DNA of 64,000 nt from Marivita sp051859345 (GTDB lineage Bacteria; Pseudomonadota; Alphaproteobacteria; Rhodobacterales; Rhodobacteraceae): positions 39,820 to 103,819 of the forward strand of contig NZ_JBHYFV010000014.1 in the NCBI RefSeq assembly GCF_051859345.1, written 5' to 3'. This document shows, piece after piece, positions 15,239-23,748 of the stretch (positions are counted from its first letter, which is position 1; the number at the start of each line of letters is the position of its first letter). The notes beneath the pieces were generated by a model. That model was given only the letters and a program-made list of their open reading frames with translations. It had not been told where the DNA came from and did no database searches. Both the position numbers and the translations under genes were made by a program.

Positions 15239-15340
15239 TGTCTGTCACCTAACACTCGTATGAATTGCGCGAAAAGGCCAAGGGAACCAATCCGCAGCCC
15301 GGCAGTTGAAAAGGCACGCAAGCAAGAAAGAGGAACCCCC
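14844..15340. other. Phage end and host junction, no gene seen
   Basis: This 497-base stretch holds no convincing gene. It contains the end motifs, GTCCCACTT at 14851-14859 and 14955-14963, and its inverse at 14921-14929 (the 14851 copy and the inverse extend to an 11-base matching arm, GTCCCACTTAG). A perfect TATAAT at 14911-14916 has no good -35 box. Two CCGGTATC elements lie near 15191 and 15221. Right of about 15249 the sequence should be host DNA leading to the 24-residue gene. Confidence 0.5.
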
Positions 15341-15415
15341 ATGAACCGCATCATTTATATTGTTGGTCTCGTTGTCATCGTTCTGGCGATTCTGTCCTTC
15401 ATCGGCCTCGCGTAA
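15341..15415 (+). CDS. Tiny membrane protein, 24 aa
   Basis: ATG at 15341 is preceded by AGAGGAA at proper distance and opens a 24-residue frame that is one membrane helix (IIYIVGLVVIVLAILSFIGL). Very similar tiny proteins, which I recall as frequent in Rhodobacteraceae genomes, have no known function. The gene lies about 90 bases right of the proposed prophage end, so the insertion may have removed or replaced its native promoter. Confidence 0.65.
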   Translation: MNRIIYIVGLVVIVLAILSFIGLA

Positions 15416-15469
15416 GTCCTGCGTTTGATCCTGAATCGCGGCGACCACATCTGCGCTCAGGGACGCCGT

Positions 15470-15931
15470 TCAGAGTACAGCAGCAAAACTGCTCTCGAGG
15501 ATGTCCGCCAGCGCATCCGCATCGCTTTGCGTGAACGCGTTCGGCTGATCGCTGTCGATGTCCAGAACGCCGAGCAACCGACCCGTGCCATTCCAAACCG
15601 GCAGCACAAGTTCCGACCTGGTCGATGATGCACAGGCGATGTGTCCGGGAAAAGCCTCGACATCCGGGACAAGCTGAACCTGCCCGGTGCGGGCCGCAGC
15701 CCCACAGACACCGCGCGAAAACGGAATGACAAGACACCCATGCCCACCTTGATACGGACCAATCTTCAAAAGCTCTGGCCCGGCGACACGGTAGAAGCCG
15801 GTCCAGTCAAATCGGTCATCGGAGTGATGAACCTCGCAGACAAGCGTGGCCATGAGGCTGACCGCGTCACTTTCACCTTCACAGAGCGCGGCAATTGTCT
15901 TGGCAAGAGTGGGATAGTCAACTTTCATCAT
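15470..15931 (-). CDS. msrC: Free methionine-(R)-sulfoxide reductase
   Basis: The 153-residue GAF-fold protein has all three catalytic cysteines of the family: Cys66 (GHGCLVIPF), Cys76 (RGVCGAAA) and Cys100 (FPGHIACAS), with the same spacing as Cys84, Cys94 and Cys118 in E. coli. It reduces free methionine-(R)-S-oxide in the cytoplasm, using thioredoxin. Length is normal. It is convergent with the tiny membrane-protein gene. A second, periplasmic methionine sulfoxide system (msrPQ) lies at the right of the window. Confidence 0.9.
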   Translation of the reverse strand: MMKVDYPTLAKTIAALCEGESDAVSLMATLVCEVHHSDDRFDWTGFYRVAGPELLKIGPYQGGHGCLVIPFSRGVCGAAARTGQVQLVPDVEAFPGHIACASSTRSELVLPVWNGTGRLLGVLDIDSDQPNAFTQSDADALADILESSFAAVL

Positions 15932-16015
15932 CGGGCCTTTTGCTCGACCGGGAATGCGGGTTCTGCTTCCGTCCCCAAACGCCGACTCCTCCGGGATTTT
16001 TTTGACCCAGAGGGG

Positions 16016-17179
16016 TCAGAGGCGTTCGATGGCAATGGCTGTGCCTTCGCCACCACCGATACAGATCGCAGCGACACCACGATTCAGACCGCGCTTTTCC
16101 AAAGCATTGAGAAGCGTCACGATGATGCGTGCGCCGGAGGCACCGATTGGATGGCCCAAAGCACAAGCGCCGCCATTGACGTTCACGATTTCGCGCGACA
16201 GGCCCAATTCATGCATGAATGCCATGGGTACGACGGCGAAGGCTTCGTTCACCTCCCACAGATCCACATCGTCTTTGCTCCAACCGATCCGATCCAGCAG
16301 TTTCTGCGCTGCAGGCACCGGGGCGGTGGTGAAAAGGCCGGGGGCCTGGGCGTGGCTGGCATGACCGACGATGCGCGCGCGCGCCGTGTCGCCCGCCGCG
16401 TCGGCTGTGGTCAGGATCAACGCCGCCGCGCCATCCGAGATTGACGAACTGTTGGCTGCGGTCACGGTGCCGTCTTTCCGGAACGCCGGTTTCAACTGCG
16501 GGATCTTGTCCGGGCGCGCGTTGCCCGGCTGTTCGTCCTGCATCACGCTGACGTCGCCCGTCCGGGTCGAGATCGTGACGGTTGCGATTTCGCTGTCGAA
16601 CGCACCGGACTTTTGGGCGTCGAGCGCGTTTGACAACGAGCGCAACGCATATTCGTCCTGTGCTTCGCGGGTGAACTGGAACGCCTCGGCGCAGTCTTCG
16701 GCAAAAGTGCCCATGAGGCGGCCTTTGTCATAGGCGTCCTCCAGACCATCTAGAAACATGTGGTCAATCACCTGCGCGTGGCCGATCCGCGCGCCAGTGC
16801 GCATCTTGGGGAGCAGATAGGGCGCGTTGGTCATCGATTCCATTCCGCCTGCAACGATGGTGGTGGCGCGGCCCAAAGCAAGCGCATCAAAAGCCATCAT
16901 CGCCGACTTCATACCGGACCCGCACATCTTGTTGAGAGTGGTGGCAGGCACGTCTTCCCCCAGTCCGGCGGCAAATCCTGCCTGACGTGCGGGGGCCTGA
17001 CCCTGACCGGCAGGCAGGACGCAGCCCATGAGCACTTCGTCCACCGCCGGGTGTCCGGCCTGTTCCAGCGCCGCGCGGATCGCGGTGCCGCCAAGCTCTG
17101 ATGCCGTGACGTTCGAGAACGCGCCCTGAAAACCGCCCATCGCGGTTCTCGCGGCACCTGTGATCACAACCTCTGACAT
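16016..17179 (-). CDS. Acetyl-CoA C-acyltransferase (thiolase)
   Basis: The 387-residue protein has the thiolase nucleophile Cys86 in NKMCGSG, the GGACALGHPIGASGAR histidine motif and a C-terminal Cys in CIGGGEG. It either condenses two acetyl-CoA (toward acetoacetyl-CoA and PHB) or splits 3-ketoacyl-CoA. The sequence does not settle which; the short thiolase type without a beta-oxidation neighbour favours a biosynthetic or general role. The ATG at 17179 (MSEVVITGAAR) is chosen over 17215. It stands alone between msrC and a divergent STAS gene. Confidence 0.85.
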   Translation of the reverse strand: MSEVVITGAARTAMGGFQGAFSNVTASELGGTAIRAALEQAGHPAVDEVLMGCVLPAGQGQAPARQAGFAAGLGEDVPATTLNKMCGSGMKSAMMAFDALALGRATTIVAGGMESMTNAPYLLPKMRTGARIGHAQVIDHMFLDGLEDAYDKGRLMGTFAEDCAEAFQFTREAQDEYALRSLSNALDAQKSGAFDSEIATVTISTRTGDVSVMQDEQPGNARPDKIPQLKPAFRKDGTVTAANSSSISDGAAALILTTADAAGDTARARIVGHASHAQAPGLFTTAPVPAAQKLLDRIGWSKDDVDLWEVNEAFAVVPMAFMHELGLSREIVNVNGGACALGHPIGASGARIIVTLLNALEKRGLNRGVAAICIGGGEGTAIAIERL

Positions 17180-17272
17180 GTTTGGCCCCCCTGAATGCGC
17201 ATGTGGCCCTTGCATACCGGATGGTAAGGATTGGCGTCTAGGGTGCCCTGCATATCAATCTGCCGAGGCCTT

Positions 17273-17611
17273 ATGGAATTGACTGTAGAAGCGACCCCCA
17301 CTGCCACCGTGATCCGTGTGCATGCGTCGCGCATCGACGCGCCGACCGCGTTGCAATTCAAGGAAGACATGCGGTCCCTGACCGCGCGGCAGGATGGGCG
17401 GTTCATCCTTGATCTGCAGTCGGTCCAATTTATCGATTCAAGCGGGCTGGGCGCGGTTGTGGCCTCCATGAAGCAACTGCGCCCCGGACAAGCCCTGGAA
17501 CTCGCGGCGTTGCAACCGATTGTGGAGAAGGTGTTTCGCCTGACCCGGATGGACACGATCTTTACGATCCACGAGACGGCGGAACAGGGCGTTGGCACTG
17601 GGCACGGCTGA
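17273..17611 (+). CDS. STAS-domain anti-sigma factor antagonist
   Basis: The 112-residue protein is a single STAS domain with the phosphorylation motif SVQFIDSSGLGAVV; the second Ser of DSSG is the usual phospho-site. Such proteins bind HATPase-type anti-sigma kinases and are switched by phosphorylation. The next gene, overlapping by 20 bases, encodes the expected kinase partner, so this is a partner-switch pair. No sigma factor or phosphatase is adjacent. The ATG at 17273 has GAGG directly upstream. Confidence 0.85.
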   Translation: MELTVEATPTATVIRVHASRIDAPTALQFKEDMRSLTARQDGRFILDLQSVQFIDSSGLGAVVASMKQLRPGQALELAALQPIVEKVFRLTRMDTIFTIHETAEQGVGTGHG

Positions 17612-18026
17612 CGAACCCGTCTCCTTGATGGTCGACCTGTGCCTGCCTGCCTTGGACCACATGACTCCGCTGATCCTGTCACAGGTCAATCGCGCGCTCG
17701 CACGGTCAGACTGCGCTCATCTGCGCGACACAGTGCAGATCGTGCTTGCCGAGGCGCTGAACAATGTGGCCGAACACGCCTATCGTGACCTTGATCAAGG
17801 GGCTGTGGCAGTCCGGATGGGCCGACGCAGTGGTGCTCTGCAAATCGAATTGACGGATTGGGGTCACGCGCTGTCGGATGGCACCCCACCAGACGGAACG
17901 CTTCCAAATCCGACAAGCCTGTCGGAAGGCGGGTATGGCTGGTTCCTGATTCGCGCGCTGGTTTCCGAGATTCGCTATGCCCGCGAAGACGGCAAGAACC
18001 ACTTGTGGTTGATCCTGAACGTCTAG
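17592..18026 (+). CDS. RsbW-like anti-sigma regulatory kinase (HATPase)
   Basis: The 144-residue protein has the GHKL ATPase motifs: N box EALNNVAEHAY, G1 DWGHALS and G2 GGYGWFLIRAL. It should phosphorylate the adjacent STAS protein and hold a sigma factor or other client. The start is uncertain: a TTG at 17592 overlaps the STAS gene and has a GGA/AGGG-like site, while ATG 17628 lacks one. In Rhodobacteraceae such pairs often act in stress or biofilm control; the client here is unknown. Confidence 0.8.
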   Translation: MALGTADEPVSLMVDLCLPALDHMTPLILSQVNRALARSDCAHLRDTVQIVLAEALNNVAEHAYRDLDQGAVAVRMGRRSGALQIELTDWGHALSDGTPPDGTLPNPTSLSEGGYGWFLIRALVSEIRYAREDGKNHLWLILNV

Positions 18027-18344
18027 GCCGCAAAATCACCCTGCCACAGTTTTGTCAATTTTAGTCAGATTGTTCGAAAGTTGGAATTAATCAAGCTATT
18101 TCAGATGCTTCTGTCTCCGATTTTTGGAACAATGCCCAATTAAGGTCTCAATCACTCCGAATTTTGGACGCGGTTCACAGGCAAAAGGTAAGGGTAGCTG
18201 CAAATAGCTTCACCTCGGCGCCGTGCCATTAACAGCCCCCACCCAGTGTACGGCGTCGAGGTACTACTTCCCCCCAACAGCATCATTCGATTGACCTCTC
18301 CTCGTGTCTGCCTATTTTGACCGGAAAATAGGGAGACAAGGGCT
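18027..18344. other. Intergenic region before gamma-glutamyltransferase
   Basis: This 318-base stretch has no convincing gene. It is relatively AT-rich near 18050-18150. The only signal seen is a promoter-like pair, TTGACC at 18291-18296 and TATTTT at 18313-18318 (16-base spacing), which would start a short leader before the gamma-glutamyltransferase gene. Confidence 0.45.
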
Positions 18345-19922
18345 ATGCGTGATTTCCAGATGCCGGGCCGCTCGGCGGTGATGGCGACGAACGGGATGTG
18401 CGCGACATCGCACCCTCTGGCGGCGCAGGCGGCAGTCGACATCCTGAAACGCGGCGGCAACGCCATGGATGCAGCGATCGCTGGCGCGGTGATTCTGGGA
18501 CAGGCGGAACCGGCGATGACCGGGCTTGGCGGTGACTGTTTTGCGCTGATCTCACCTGCAGGCGGAGACGACGTGGTTTCGGTGAACGGATCGGGTCGCG
18601 CGCCACTTGCGGCAAAAGCCGATGATCTTCGCTCGACCGGGCACGACACCATACCGCTTCAGGGCCCCGAAGCCGTAACGATCCCCGGCGCGGTGGATGC
18701 GTTCTGCATGATGTCGGAAAAGTGGGGCCGCCTTGGCCTTGCCGACAGCCTTGCGCCCGCAATCGACTACATGGAAACCGGCCTGCCGGTTGCAGAGCGC
18801 GTTGCCTGGGACTGGAAGAACAACGCGCATCTTCTGAATGGTCACGGACGGTCGCACTACCTCGTGCAGGGGGCTGTCCCGAAACGCGGCGATCTTTTCC
18901 GGCTTCCGGGCAATGCCGAGGTGTTGCGGCGCATCGCGAAAGACGGGCGGGACGGATTTTACACCGGTGAGGTTGCGGAAGACATGCTCAAGACCCTGAA
19001 CGGGCTGGGCGGTGTCCACACCGAGGCGGATTTTGCCAACACCGCCGCCACCATCGGTGAGCCGATCAGCGGCAGCTACCAGGGGCGCGAGTTGTTGGAA
19101 CATGCCCCGAATGGTCAGGGCGCCACAGCAATCCTGCTGCTGAACATCCTGTCCCAGTTCGACCTGGCGTCGCTTGACCCGTTTGGTGCAGAGCGGGTTC
19201 ATATCGAGGCCGAGGCGACCAAGCTGGCCTATGATGCCCGCAACCGGTTTGTGGCGGATGCAGATCACATGACCCGGTTGGATCACATGCTGTCGATGGA
19301 CACCGCGCAAAAACTGGCGATGCTGATTGATCCCAAATCAGCGATGACCGGACCGGCGGCCCTGGCCGAATCGGTCCACAAGGAAACGATCTACATCACC
19401 GTGGTCGACCGGGATCGCATGGCCGTGTCGTTGATCTACTCGATCTTCCATGATTTCGGCTCGGGCCACGCGTCCGAGAAGTTCGGAATCCTGTTCCAGA
19501 ACCGGGGTGCCGGGTTCACGTTGCAGCCGGGGCATGTCAACGAATATGGCGGCGGCAAGCGCCCGATGCACACGATCATTCCGGCCATCCTGCGGGATGC
19601 AGGCCGGGTGACCATGCCGTTTGGCGTGATGGGCGGCCAGTATCAGCCTACGGGCCATGCTCGGGTGGTCAGCAACATGACGGATTTCGGCATGGAGCCG
19701 CAAGCGGCACTGGATGCGCCACGGTGTTTTGCCGAAAAAGGCCAGCTCAAGATGGAACGTGGCTATGGCGATGACGTGCGTGCCAGGCTGACGGCCATGG
19801 GACACGATGTTGTCACGCCGGAAGCGGCCATTGGTGGTGCGCAGGCGATCCTGATCCACGAACATGGCGTTCTGGAAGGCGCTTCGGACCCGCGCAAAGA
19901 TGGGTGCGCCATCGGGTATTGA
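18345..19922 (+). CDS. ggt: Gamma-glutamyltransferase family protein
   Basis: The 525-residue protein belongs to the Ntn-hydrolase gamma-glutamyltransferase family. N-terminal motifs NGMCATSHPLA and GGNAMDAAIAGAV, then MTGLGGD, are typical. The predicted self-cleavage nucleophile is Thr348 (KETIYITVVD), but the next residues Ile-Tyr replace the Thr-His of E. coli GGT, as in a known divergent branch. No signal peptide is visible, so it is probably cytoplasmic. It would split gamma-glutamyl bonds, for instance in glutathione. It is convergent with the glutathione-synthesis ligase gene. Confidence 0.85.
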   Translation: MRDFQMPGRSAVMATNGMCATSHPLAAQAAVDILKRGGNAMDAAIAGAVILGQAEPAMTGLGGDCFALISPAGGDDVVSVNGSGRAPLAAKADDLRSTGHDTIPLQGPEAVTIPGAVDAFCMMSEKWGRLGLADSLAPAIDYMETGLPVAERVAWDWKNNAHLLNGHGRSHYLVQGAVPKRGDLFRLPGNAEVLRRIAKDGRDGFYTGEVAEDMLKTLNGLGGVHTEADFANTAATIGEPISGSYQGRELLEHAPNGQGATAILLLNILSQFDLASLDPFGAERVHIEAEATKLAYDARNRFVADADHMTRLDHMLSMDTAQKLAMLIDPKSAMTGPAALAESVHKETIYITVVDRDRMAVSLIYSIFHDFGSGHASEKFGILFQNRGAGFTLQPGHVNEYGGGKRPMHTIIPAILRDAGRVTMPFGVMGGQYQPTGHARVVSNMTDFGMEPQAALDAPRCFAEKGQLKMERGYGDDVRARLTAMGHDVVTPEAAIGGAQAILIHEHGVLEGASDPRKDGCAIGY

Positions 19923-19962
19923 GCGCGGAAGGCTCTTCCCCGCTCAGACCCGACGTCAGGCC

Positions 19963-21333
19963 TCAATAGCTGTATTCGTCGTAAATCCGCGAGATAACGC
20001 CGTTCCAGTCTCCATTGTGATGGTCGATCAGTTCATCGGCGAGCGTCTTTCCGGTCTCGACGCTTTCCTTGAGCGCGTTCAGGAAATGTGTCTCATCGGG
20101 GACCAGACCACCCGCGCCGGGGCGGGCACGGGCCACCAGCCCGGCTTCCGAGATTGCCAGCGCCTCGCGGGCCAGATCGTGCATCCTGATCCCGTTCACT
20201 TCGGCCTGAAGCCCATCAACAGACGCGGCAACCCGCAAACTCTCGCGGGTCTCGGCATCCCAGTCCTTGACCAGATCCCACGCCGCATCCAGCGCACCCT
20301 GGTCATAGGTCAGGCCGACCCAGAAGGCAGGCAATGCGCACAGACGGCGCCACGGGCCGCCATCGGCACCGCGCATTTCGATGAATTTCTTGACCCGCGC
20401 TTCCGGAAAGATCGTCGTCAGGTGATCTGCCCAATCCGACAGGGTCGGGATTTCTCCCGGCATCGCAGGCAATTCACCCTTGAGGAAGTCGCGGAACGAC
20501 TGTCCCAGTGCGTTGTGGTAAACCCCGTCGCGATAGACGAAATACATCGGCACATCGAGCGCATATTGCACCCAGGCTTCGAACCCGAATCCGTCTTCGA
20601 ACACGAAGGGCAACATCCCGGTGCGCGCATCATCCAGATGACGCCAGACCCGGCCGCGCCAGCTTTTGTGGCCGTTCAGCTTGCCCTCGAAAAACGGCGA
20701 GGTGGCAAACAGCGCGTTCGCCACCGGCTGCAAGGCCAGCGCCACCCGCATCTTCTGCACCATGTCGGTTTCGCTCGAAAAGTCGAGGTTCACCTGCACC
20801 GTACAGGTCCGGCGCATCATGGTTGTTCCGGCTGTGCCGACCTTTTCCATGTAGCTGTCCATCAGCTTGTAACGCCCCTTGGGCATCAGGGGCATGTCTT
20901 CATGCCGCCAGATCGGGGCCGCGCCAAGGCCGATGAACCCGACGCCGATCCTGTCAGAGATATCCTTGACGTCGCGCAGGTGGTCATTCACCTCGTCACA
21001 GGTCTGGTGAATGGTTTCCAGCGGCGCGCCCGACAGTTCAAGCTGACCACCCGGTTCCAGCGAAATGTTCGCACCGTCCTTTTCGAGACCGATCAGGTAT
21101 GGGCCTTCCATGACAGGCGACCAGCCATGCGTGTCCCGCATCCCTTCCAGAACAGCAAGGATGGACCGTTCACCCTCATAGGGCAACGGGCGCAACGTGT
21201 CTTTGCAATAGCCGAATTTCTCGTGCTCGGTGCCAATGCGCCAGTCGTCTTTGGGCTTGCAGCCGTCTGCCAGATACTCGGCCAGTTGGGCCTCGTTTTC
21301 GATGGGCCCGCCTCCGGACTGTGGAATGGACAT
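19963..21333 (-). CDS. gshA: Glutamate-cysteine ligase, plant/alphaproteobacterial type
   Basis: The 456-residue protein matches the plant-type glutamate-cysteine ligase family: RIGTEHEKFGY near residue 32, DGANISLEPGGQLELSGAP near 85, QVNLDFSSETDMV near 184 and EMRGADGGPWRRL near 335. It joins glutamate and cysteine using ATP, the first step of glutathione synthesis, in the cytoplasm. Length is normal for the family. It follows the small membrane-protein gene and rsmE on the same strand, a gene order common in Rhodobacteraceae, and is convergent with the gamma-glutamyltransferase gene. Confidence 0.9.
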   Translation of the reverse strand: MSIPQSGGGPIENEAQLAEYLADGCKPKDDWRIGTEHEKFGYCKDTLRPLPYEGERSILAVLEGMRDTHGWSPVMEGPYLIGLEKDGANISLEPGGQLELSGAPLETIHQTCDEVNDHLRDVKDISDRIGVGFIGLGAAPIWRHEDMPLMPKGRYKLMDSYMEKVGTAGTTMMRRTCTVQVNLDFSSETDMVQKMRVALALQPVANALFATSPFFEGKLNGHKSWRGRVWRHLDDARTGMLPFVFEDGFGFEAWVQYALDVPMYFVYRDGVYHNALGQSFRDFLKGELPAMPGEIPTLSDWADHLTTIFPEARVKKFIEMRGADGGPWRRLCALPAFWVGLTYDQGALDAAWDLVKDWDAETRESLRVAASVDGLQAEVNGIRMHDLAREALAISEAGLVARARPGAGGLVPDETHFLNALKESVETGKTLADELIDHHNGDWNGVISRIYDEYSY

Positions 21334-21396
21334 GGCGCATCTCCGGTCTTGCTGCTCTTTAATCGGGGTCAGCCTTGGGCTGAATTCGAGGGGCTG

Positions 21397-21927
21397 TCAA
21401 TGCAGGCGCGCGATGCGTTCCCGAAGGTCAGACCTGCGCCAGAGCACAATTGGTTTGGTGCCCTCGTGTTTCAAGGTCGAAGCGACGCGTCCGGGGCTGA
21501 GACCGGGCAGGCTGGCGAACGCATCAAACAGGACATCCGCGCCTTCTGCGTTTACAGGCACATGTAAGGCAGGCCCGTTTTCGTGGGTGATGACCCAATG
21601 CGACGGGTGTTCCGTTGGATCAAGACTAAGCGACGTGACCGCATCAAGATCCACCAATCCGCCGTTGAGTGGCCCGAAATAGCCGATGCGGCGTTCAACC
21701 ACCTGAACCACCCCCGGCCCACCCCCGCCCATCCTGGCGCGGCCCCGTTGCAACCCGGCGAACAGCAGGGCGGCCCCCAGGAACAGCGCCAGATAGCCGA
21801 CCCAGGACAGCAGTCCGGGTGTGACGCCAAGGCTCCAGTAAAGGCCAAGCAAAAGAATCGCCCCACCCACAAGCGCCTCGCGCCAGCGCAGGAGAACGGC
21901 GCGGGCATCGGGTCGGATAAAGCTCAT
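21397..21927 (-). CDS. Conserved membrane protein, 176 aa
   Basis: The protein begins MSFIRPDARAVLLRW. It has two close hydrophobic helices (about residues 20-60), then a soluble C-terminal domain of about 110 residues with beta-type pattern (VVQVVERRIGYFGP, then VDLDAVTSLSLD). It resembles Rhodobacteraceae proteins of unknown function found between rsmE and the glutamate-cysteine ligase gene. It may be a membrane-anchored PH-like domain; this is not certain. The ATG at 21927 is favoured over 21951. Confidence 0.65.
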   Translation of the reverse strand: MSFIRPDARAVLLRWREALVGGAILLLGLYWSLGVTPGLLSWVGYLALFLGAALLFAGLQRGRARMGGGGPGVVQVVERRIGYFGPLNGGLVDLDAVTSLSLDPTEHPSHWVITHENGPALHVPVNAEGADVLFDAFASLPGLSPGRVASTLKHEGTKPIVLWRRSDLRERIARLH

Positions 21928-21991
21928 GGCTTGGCCACCAAGGTGGCACATCCGTCGACGGATGTGCGATTTTCGGTCGACTGAAAATGCG

Positions 21992-22711
21992 TCATGCCCA
22001 GTCTCCCAAAGTCGTTTGCCACAGGGTCAGCGCCGCCACCGCCGCTGTGTCGGCCCGCAGGATACGGGGTCCGAGGCTGATGGGCGTTGCGTGATCCAAC
22101 GCCCGCAGCCGCGTGCGTTCCGCCTCGGAAAACCCGCCTTCGGGTCCGATCAGAATGGCCCATGGCCCCGGCGCGTCCGGCAGGCGACCCGTTTCACCGA
22201 CAAGGCTTTCGTCACAGAACGCGATTTGGCGGGTGCTGTCCCAATTGGTCAAAAGTCGGTCCAGCTTTGTCAGATCGCCGACTTCGGGAACAAAGGTCGC
22301 GCCACATTGCTCGGCCGCCTCTACCGCGTGCGCCTGAAGTCGATCCTGCCGGATCCGTTCGGAATTGGTGAAGGCCGTCTGCACCGGGACGATGCGCCGC
22401 ACACCCATTTCAACGGCTTTTTCGACAATGAAATCGGTACGGGCTTTCTTGATCGGGGCAAACAGCAGCCACACGTCCGGCGGCACGCTTTGCGGTTTTG
22501 ACTGCGTGCGGCACACCAGAATGCCCTTGCGTTTGCCCGCCTCGGCCACCTCTGCCTGCCACTCGCCATCGGTGCCGTTGAACAGCGCGACAAACGCACC
22601 CACGTCCAGCCGCATCACACCAAAGAGGTAATGCGCCTGCTCCCGTGTCAGAGGAACCGGTTGTGCCGCACCGAGCGGCTGATCTACAAAAAGCCTGACT
22701 TTCGCACTCAT
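21992..22711 (-). CDS. rsmE: 16S rRNA (uracil-1498-N3)-methyltransferase
   Basis: The 239-residue protein has an N-terminal PUA-like domain (RLFVDQPLG, HYLFGVMRL) and a SPOUT methyltransferase core with the knot motifs LIGPEGGFSEAE and ISLGPRILRADTA. It methylates U1498 of 16S rRNA. Length is typical. The reading frame is open far upstream, but ATG 22711 gives the proper N-terminus. It is divergent from ubiA, whose start is 12 bases away, so the two promoters overlap. Confidence 0.9.
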   Translation of the reverse strand: MSAKVRLFVDQPLGAAQPVPLTREQAHYLFGVMRLDVGAFVALFNGTDGEWQAEVAEAGKRKGILVCRTQSKPQSVPPDVWLLFAPIKKARTDFIVEKAVEMGVRRIVPVQTAFTNSERIRQDRLQAHAVEAAEQCGATFVPEVGDLTKLDRLLTNWDSTRQIAFCDESLVGETGRLPDAPGPWAILIGPEGGFSEAERTRLRALDHATPISLGPRILRADTAAVAALTLWQTTLGDWA

Positions 22712-22723
22712 GGAGCAACACAT

Positions 22724-23689
22724 ATGCCCGGCCCGCACACAACACCAGACCACAGCGGTCAGGTCGCTGATGCCGTCACGGGAAACTGGGTCGACACCCA
22801 TGCCCCAAGGTGGACCCGGCCCTATCTGCGGCTGAGCCGTGCGGATCGGCCGATCGGGACGTGGTTGCTGTATCTTCCATGCGTCTGGGGGGTGTTTCTG
22901 GCGATGCTGCACACTGGCGAGGTGCGCCTGTTTGATGCCTGGATTGTTCTTGGCTGCGGAGTAGGTGCGTTCCTGATGCGCGGCGCGGGCTGTACCTGGA
23001 ACGACATCACCGACCGGGATTTCGACGGATCGGTGGCGCGCACCGCGTCGCGGCCCATTCCGTCTGGGCAGGTGAGCGCAAGGCAGGCGCTGGTCTGGGC
23101 GGTGATCCAGTCTCTGATCGCCTTCTGCATTCTGATCACCTTTCCGATACAGGCCATTCTCCTCGGGATCATCGCTCTTGTTCCGGTTGCGATTTACCCG
23201 TTTGCCAAACGGTTTACATGGTGGCCGCAGATCTTCCTGGGCATTGCCTTCAACTGGGGCGCATTGCTGGCCTGGACCGCCCATACCGGGCAACTGCAAT
23301 GGCCAGCGGTGTTCTTGTATGTGGCAGGCATGGCGTGGACCCTGTTCTATGACACCATCTACGCGCATCAGGATACCGAGGATGACGCATTGATCGGGGT
23401 GAAATCCACGGCCCGCCTGTTTGGGGACGAAACCCCGAAATATCTTGCATGGTTTCTGGTTCTGACCGTTGCCTTGATGGGCTTTGCGATCATCCTTGCC
23501 GCGCCCAGTGGCGAGATTTTTGCGCTGGTGCTTGCCTTGGGGGGGCCTTGGGCGATGGGGTGGCACATGATGTGGCAGATGCGGCGGCTAAAGCTTGACG
23601 ACAATGGCCGTCTGTTGGAATTGTTCCGCTCCAACCGGAATGCCGGACTCATCCCTGTGCTGTTTTTCGCCATCGCAGTTTTCGTATGA
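22724..23689 (+). CDS. ubiA: 4-hydroxybenzoate polyprenyltransferase
   Basis: The 321-residue integral membrane protein carries both Asp-rich motifs of the UbiA family: NDITDRDFDGSVART near residue 91 and DTIYAHQDTEDD near 210. About eight membrane helices can be read. It attaches the polyprenyl tail to 4-hydroxybenzoate in ubiquinone synthesis at the inner membrane. The ATG at 22724 follows GGAG; frames starting earlier overlap rsmE. Confidence is high because of the motif pair and the gene neighbourhood. Confidence 0.93.
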   Translation: MPGPHTTPDHSGQVADAVTGNWVDTHAPRWTRPYLRLSRADRPIGTWLLYLPCVWGVFLAMLHTGEVRLFDAWIVLGCGVGAFLMRGAGCTWNDITDRDFDGSVARTASRPIPSGQVSARQALVWAVIQSLIAFCILITFPIQAILLGIIALVPVAIYPFAKRFTWWPQIFLGIAFNWGALLAWTAHTGQLQWPAVFLYVAGMAWTLFYDTIYAHQDTEDDALIGVKSTARLFGDETPKYLAWFLVLTVALMGFAIILAAPSGEIFALVLALGGPWAMGWHMMWQMRRLKLDDNGRLLELFRSNRNAGLIPVLFFAIAVFV

Positions 23690-23748
23690 TTGCACTCCCC
23701 GGCGCTGCGTCGTATCGCTTTGGCACCTTCATCTGACGCGGAACGTTG

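Larger units (their letters stand above)
1..15249 (-). mobile_element. Mu-like transposable prophage, early half, left end outside window
   Basis: The block combines a DDE transposase of MuA type, a MuB-type ATPase, a GemA/gp16-like protein, a Mor-like activator, an endolysin-holin pair and gp25/gp26/gp27 equivalents. Almost all genes lie on the minus strand with start-stop overlaps, and a CI-type repressor faces the other way, as in phage Mu. The structural genes (terminase, portal, head, tail) should lie left of position 1. The right boundary is inferred: three similar motifs (ACTGAAA) lie in the last 400 bases and the outermost is followed by a CA at 15248-15249, as Mu-type ends require. 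The family assignment is firm; the exact boundary is not. Confidence 0.9.

Noticed and set aside
21992..23566. Upstream extension of rsmE to 524 residues
   Set aside because: The extra part is antisense to ubiA; ATG 22711 gives the normal RsmE N-terminus and length.
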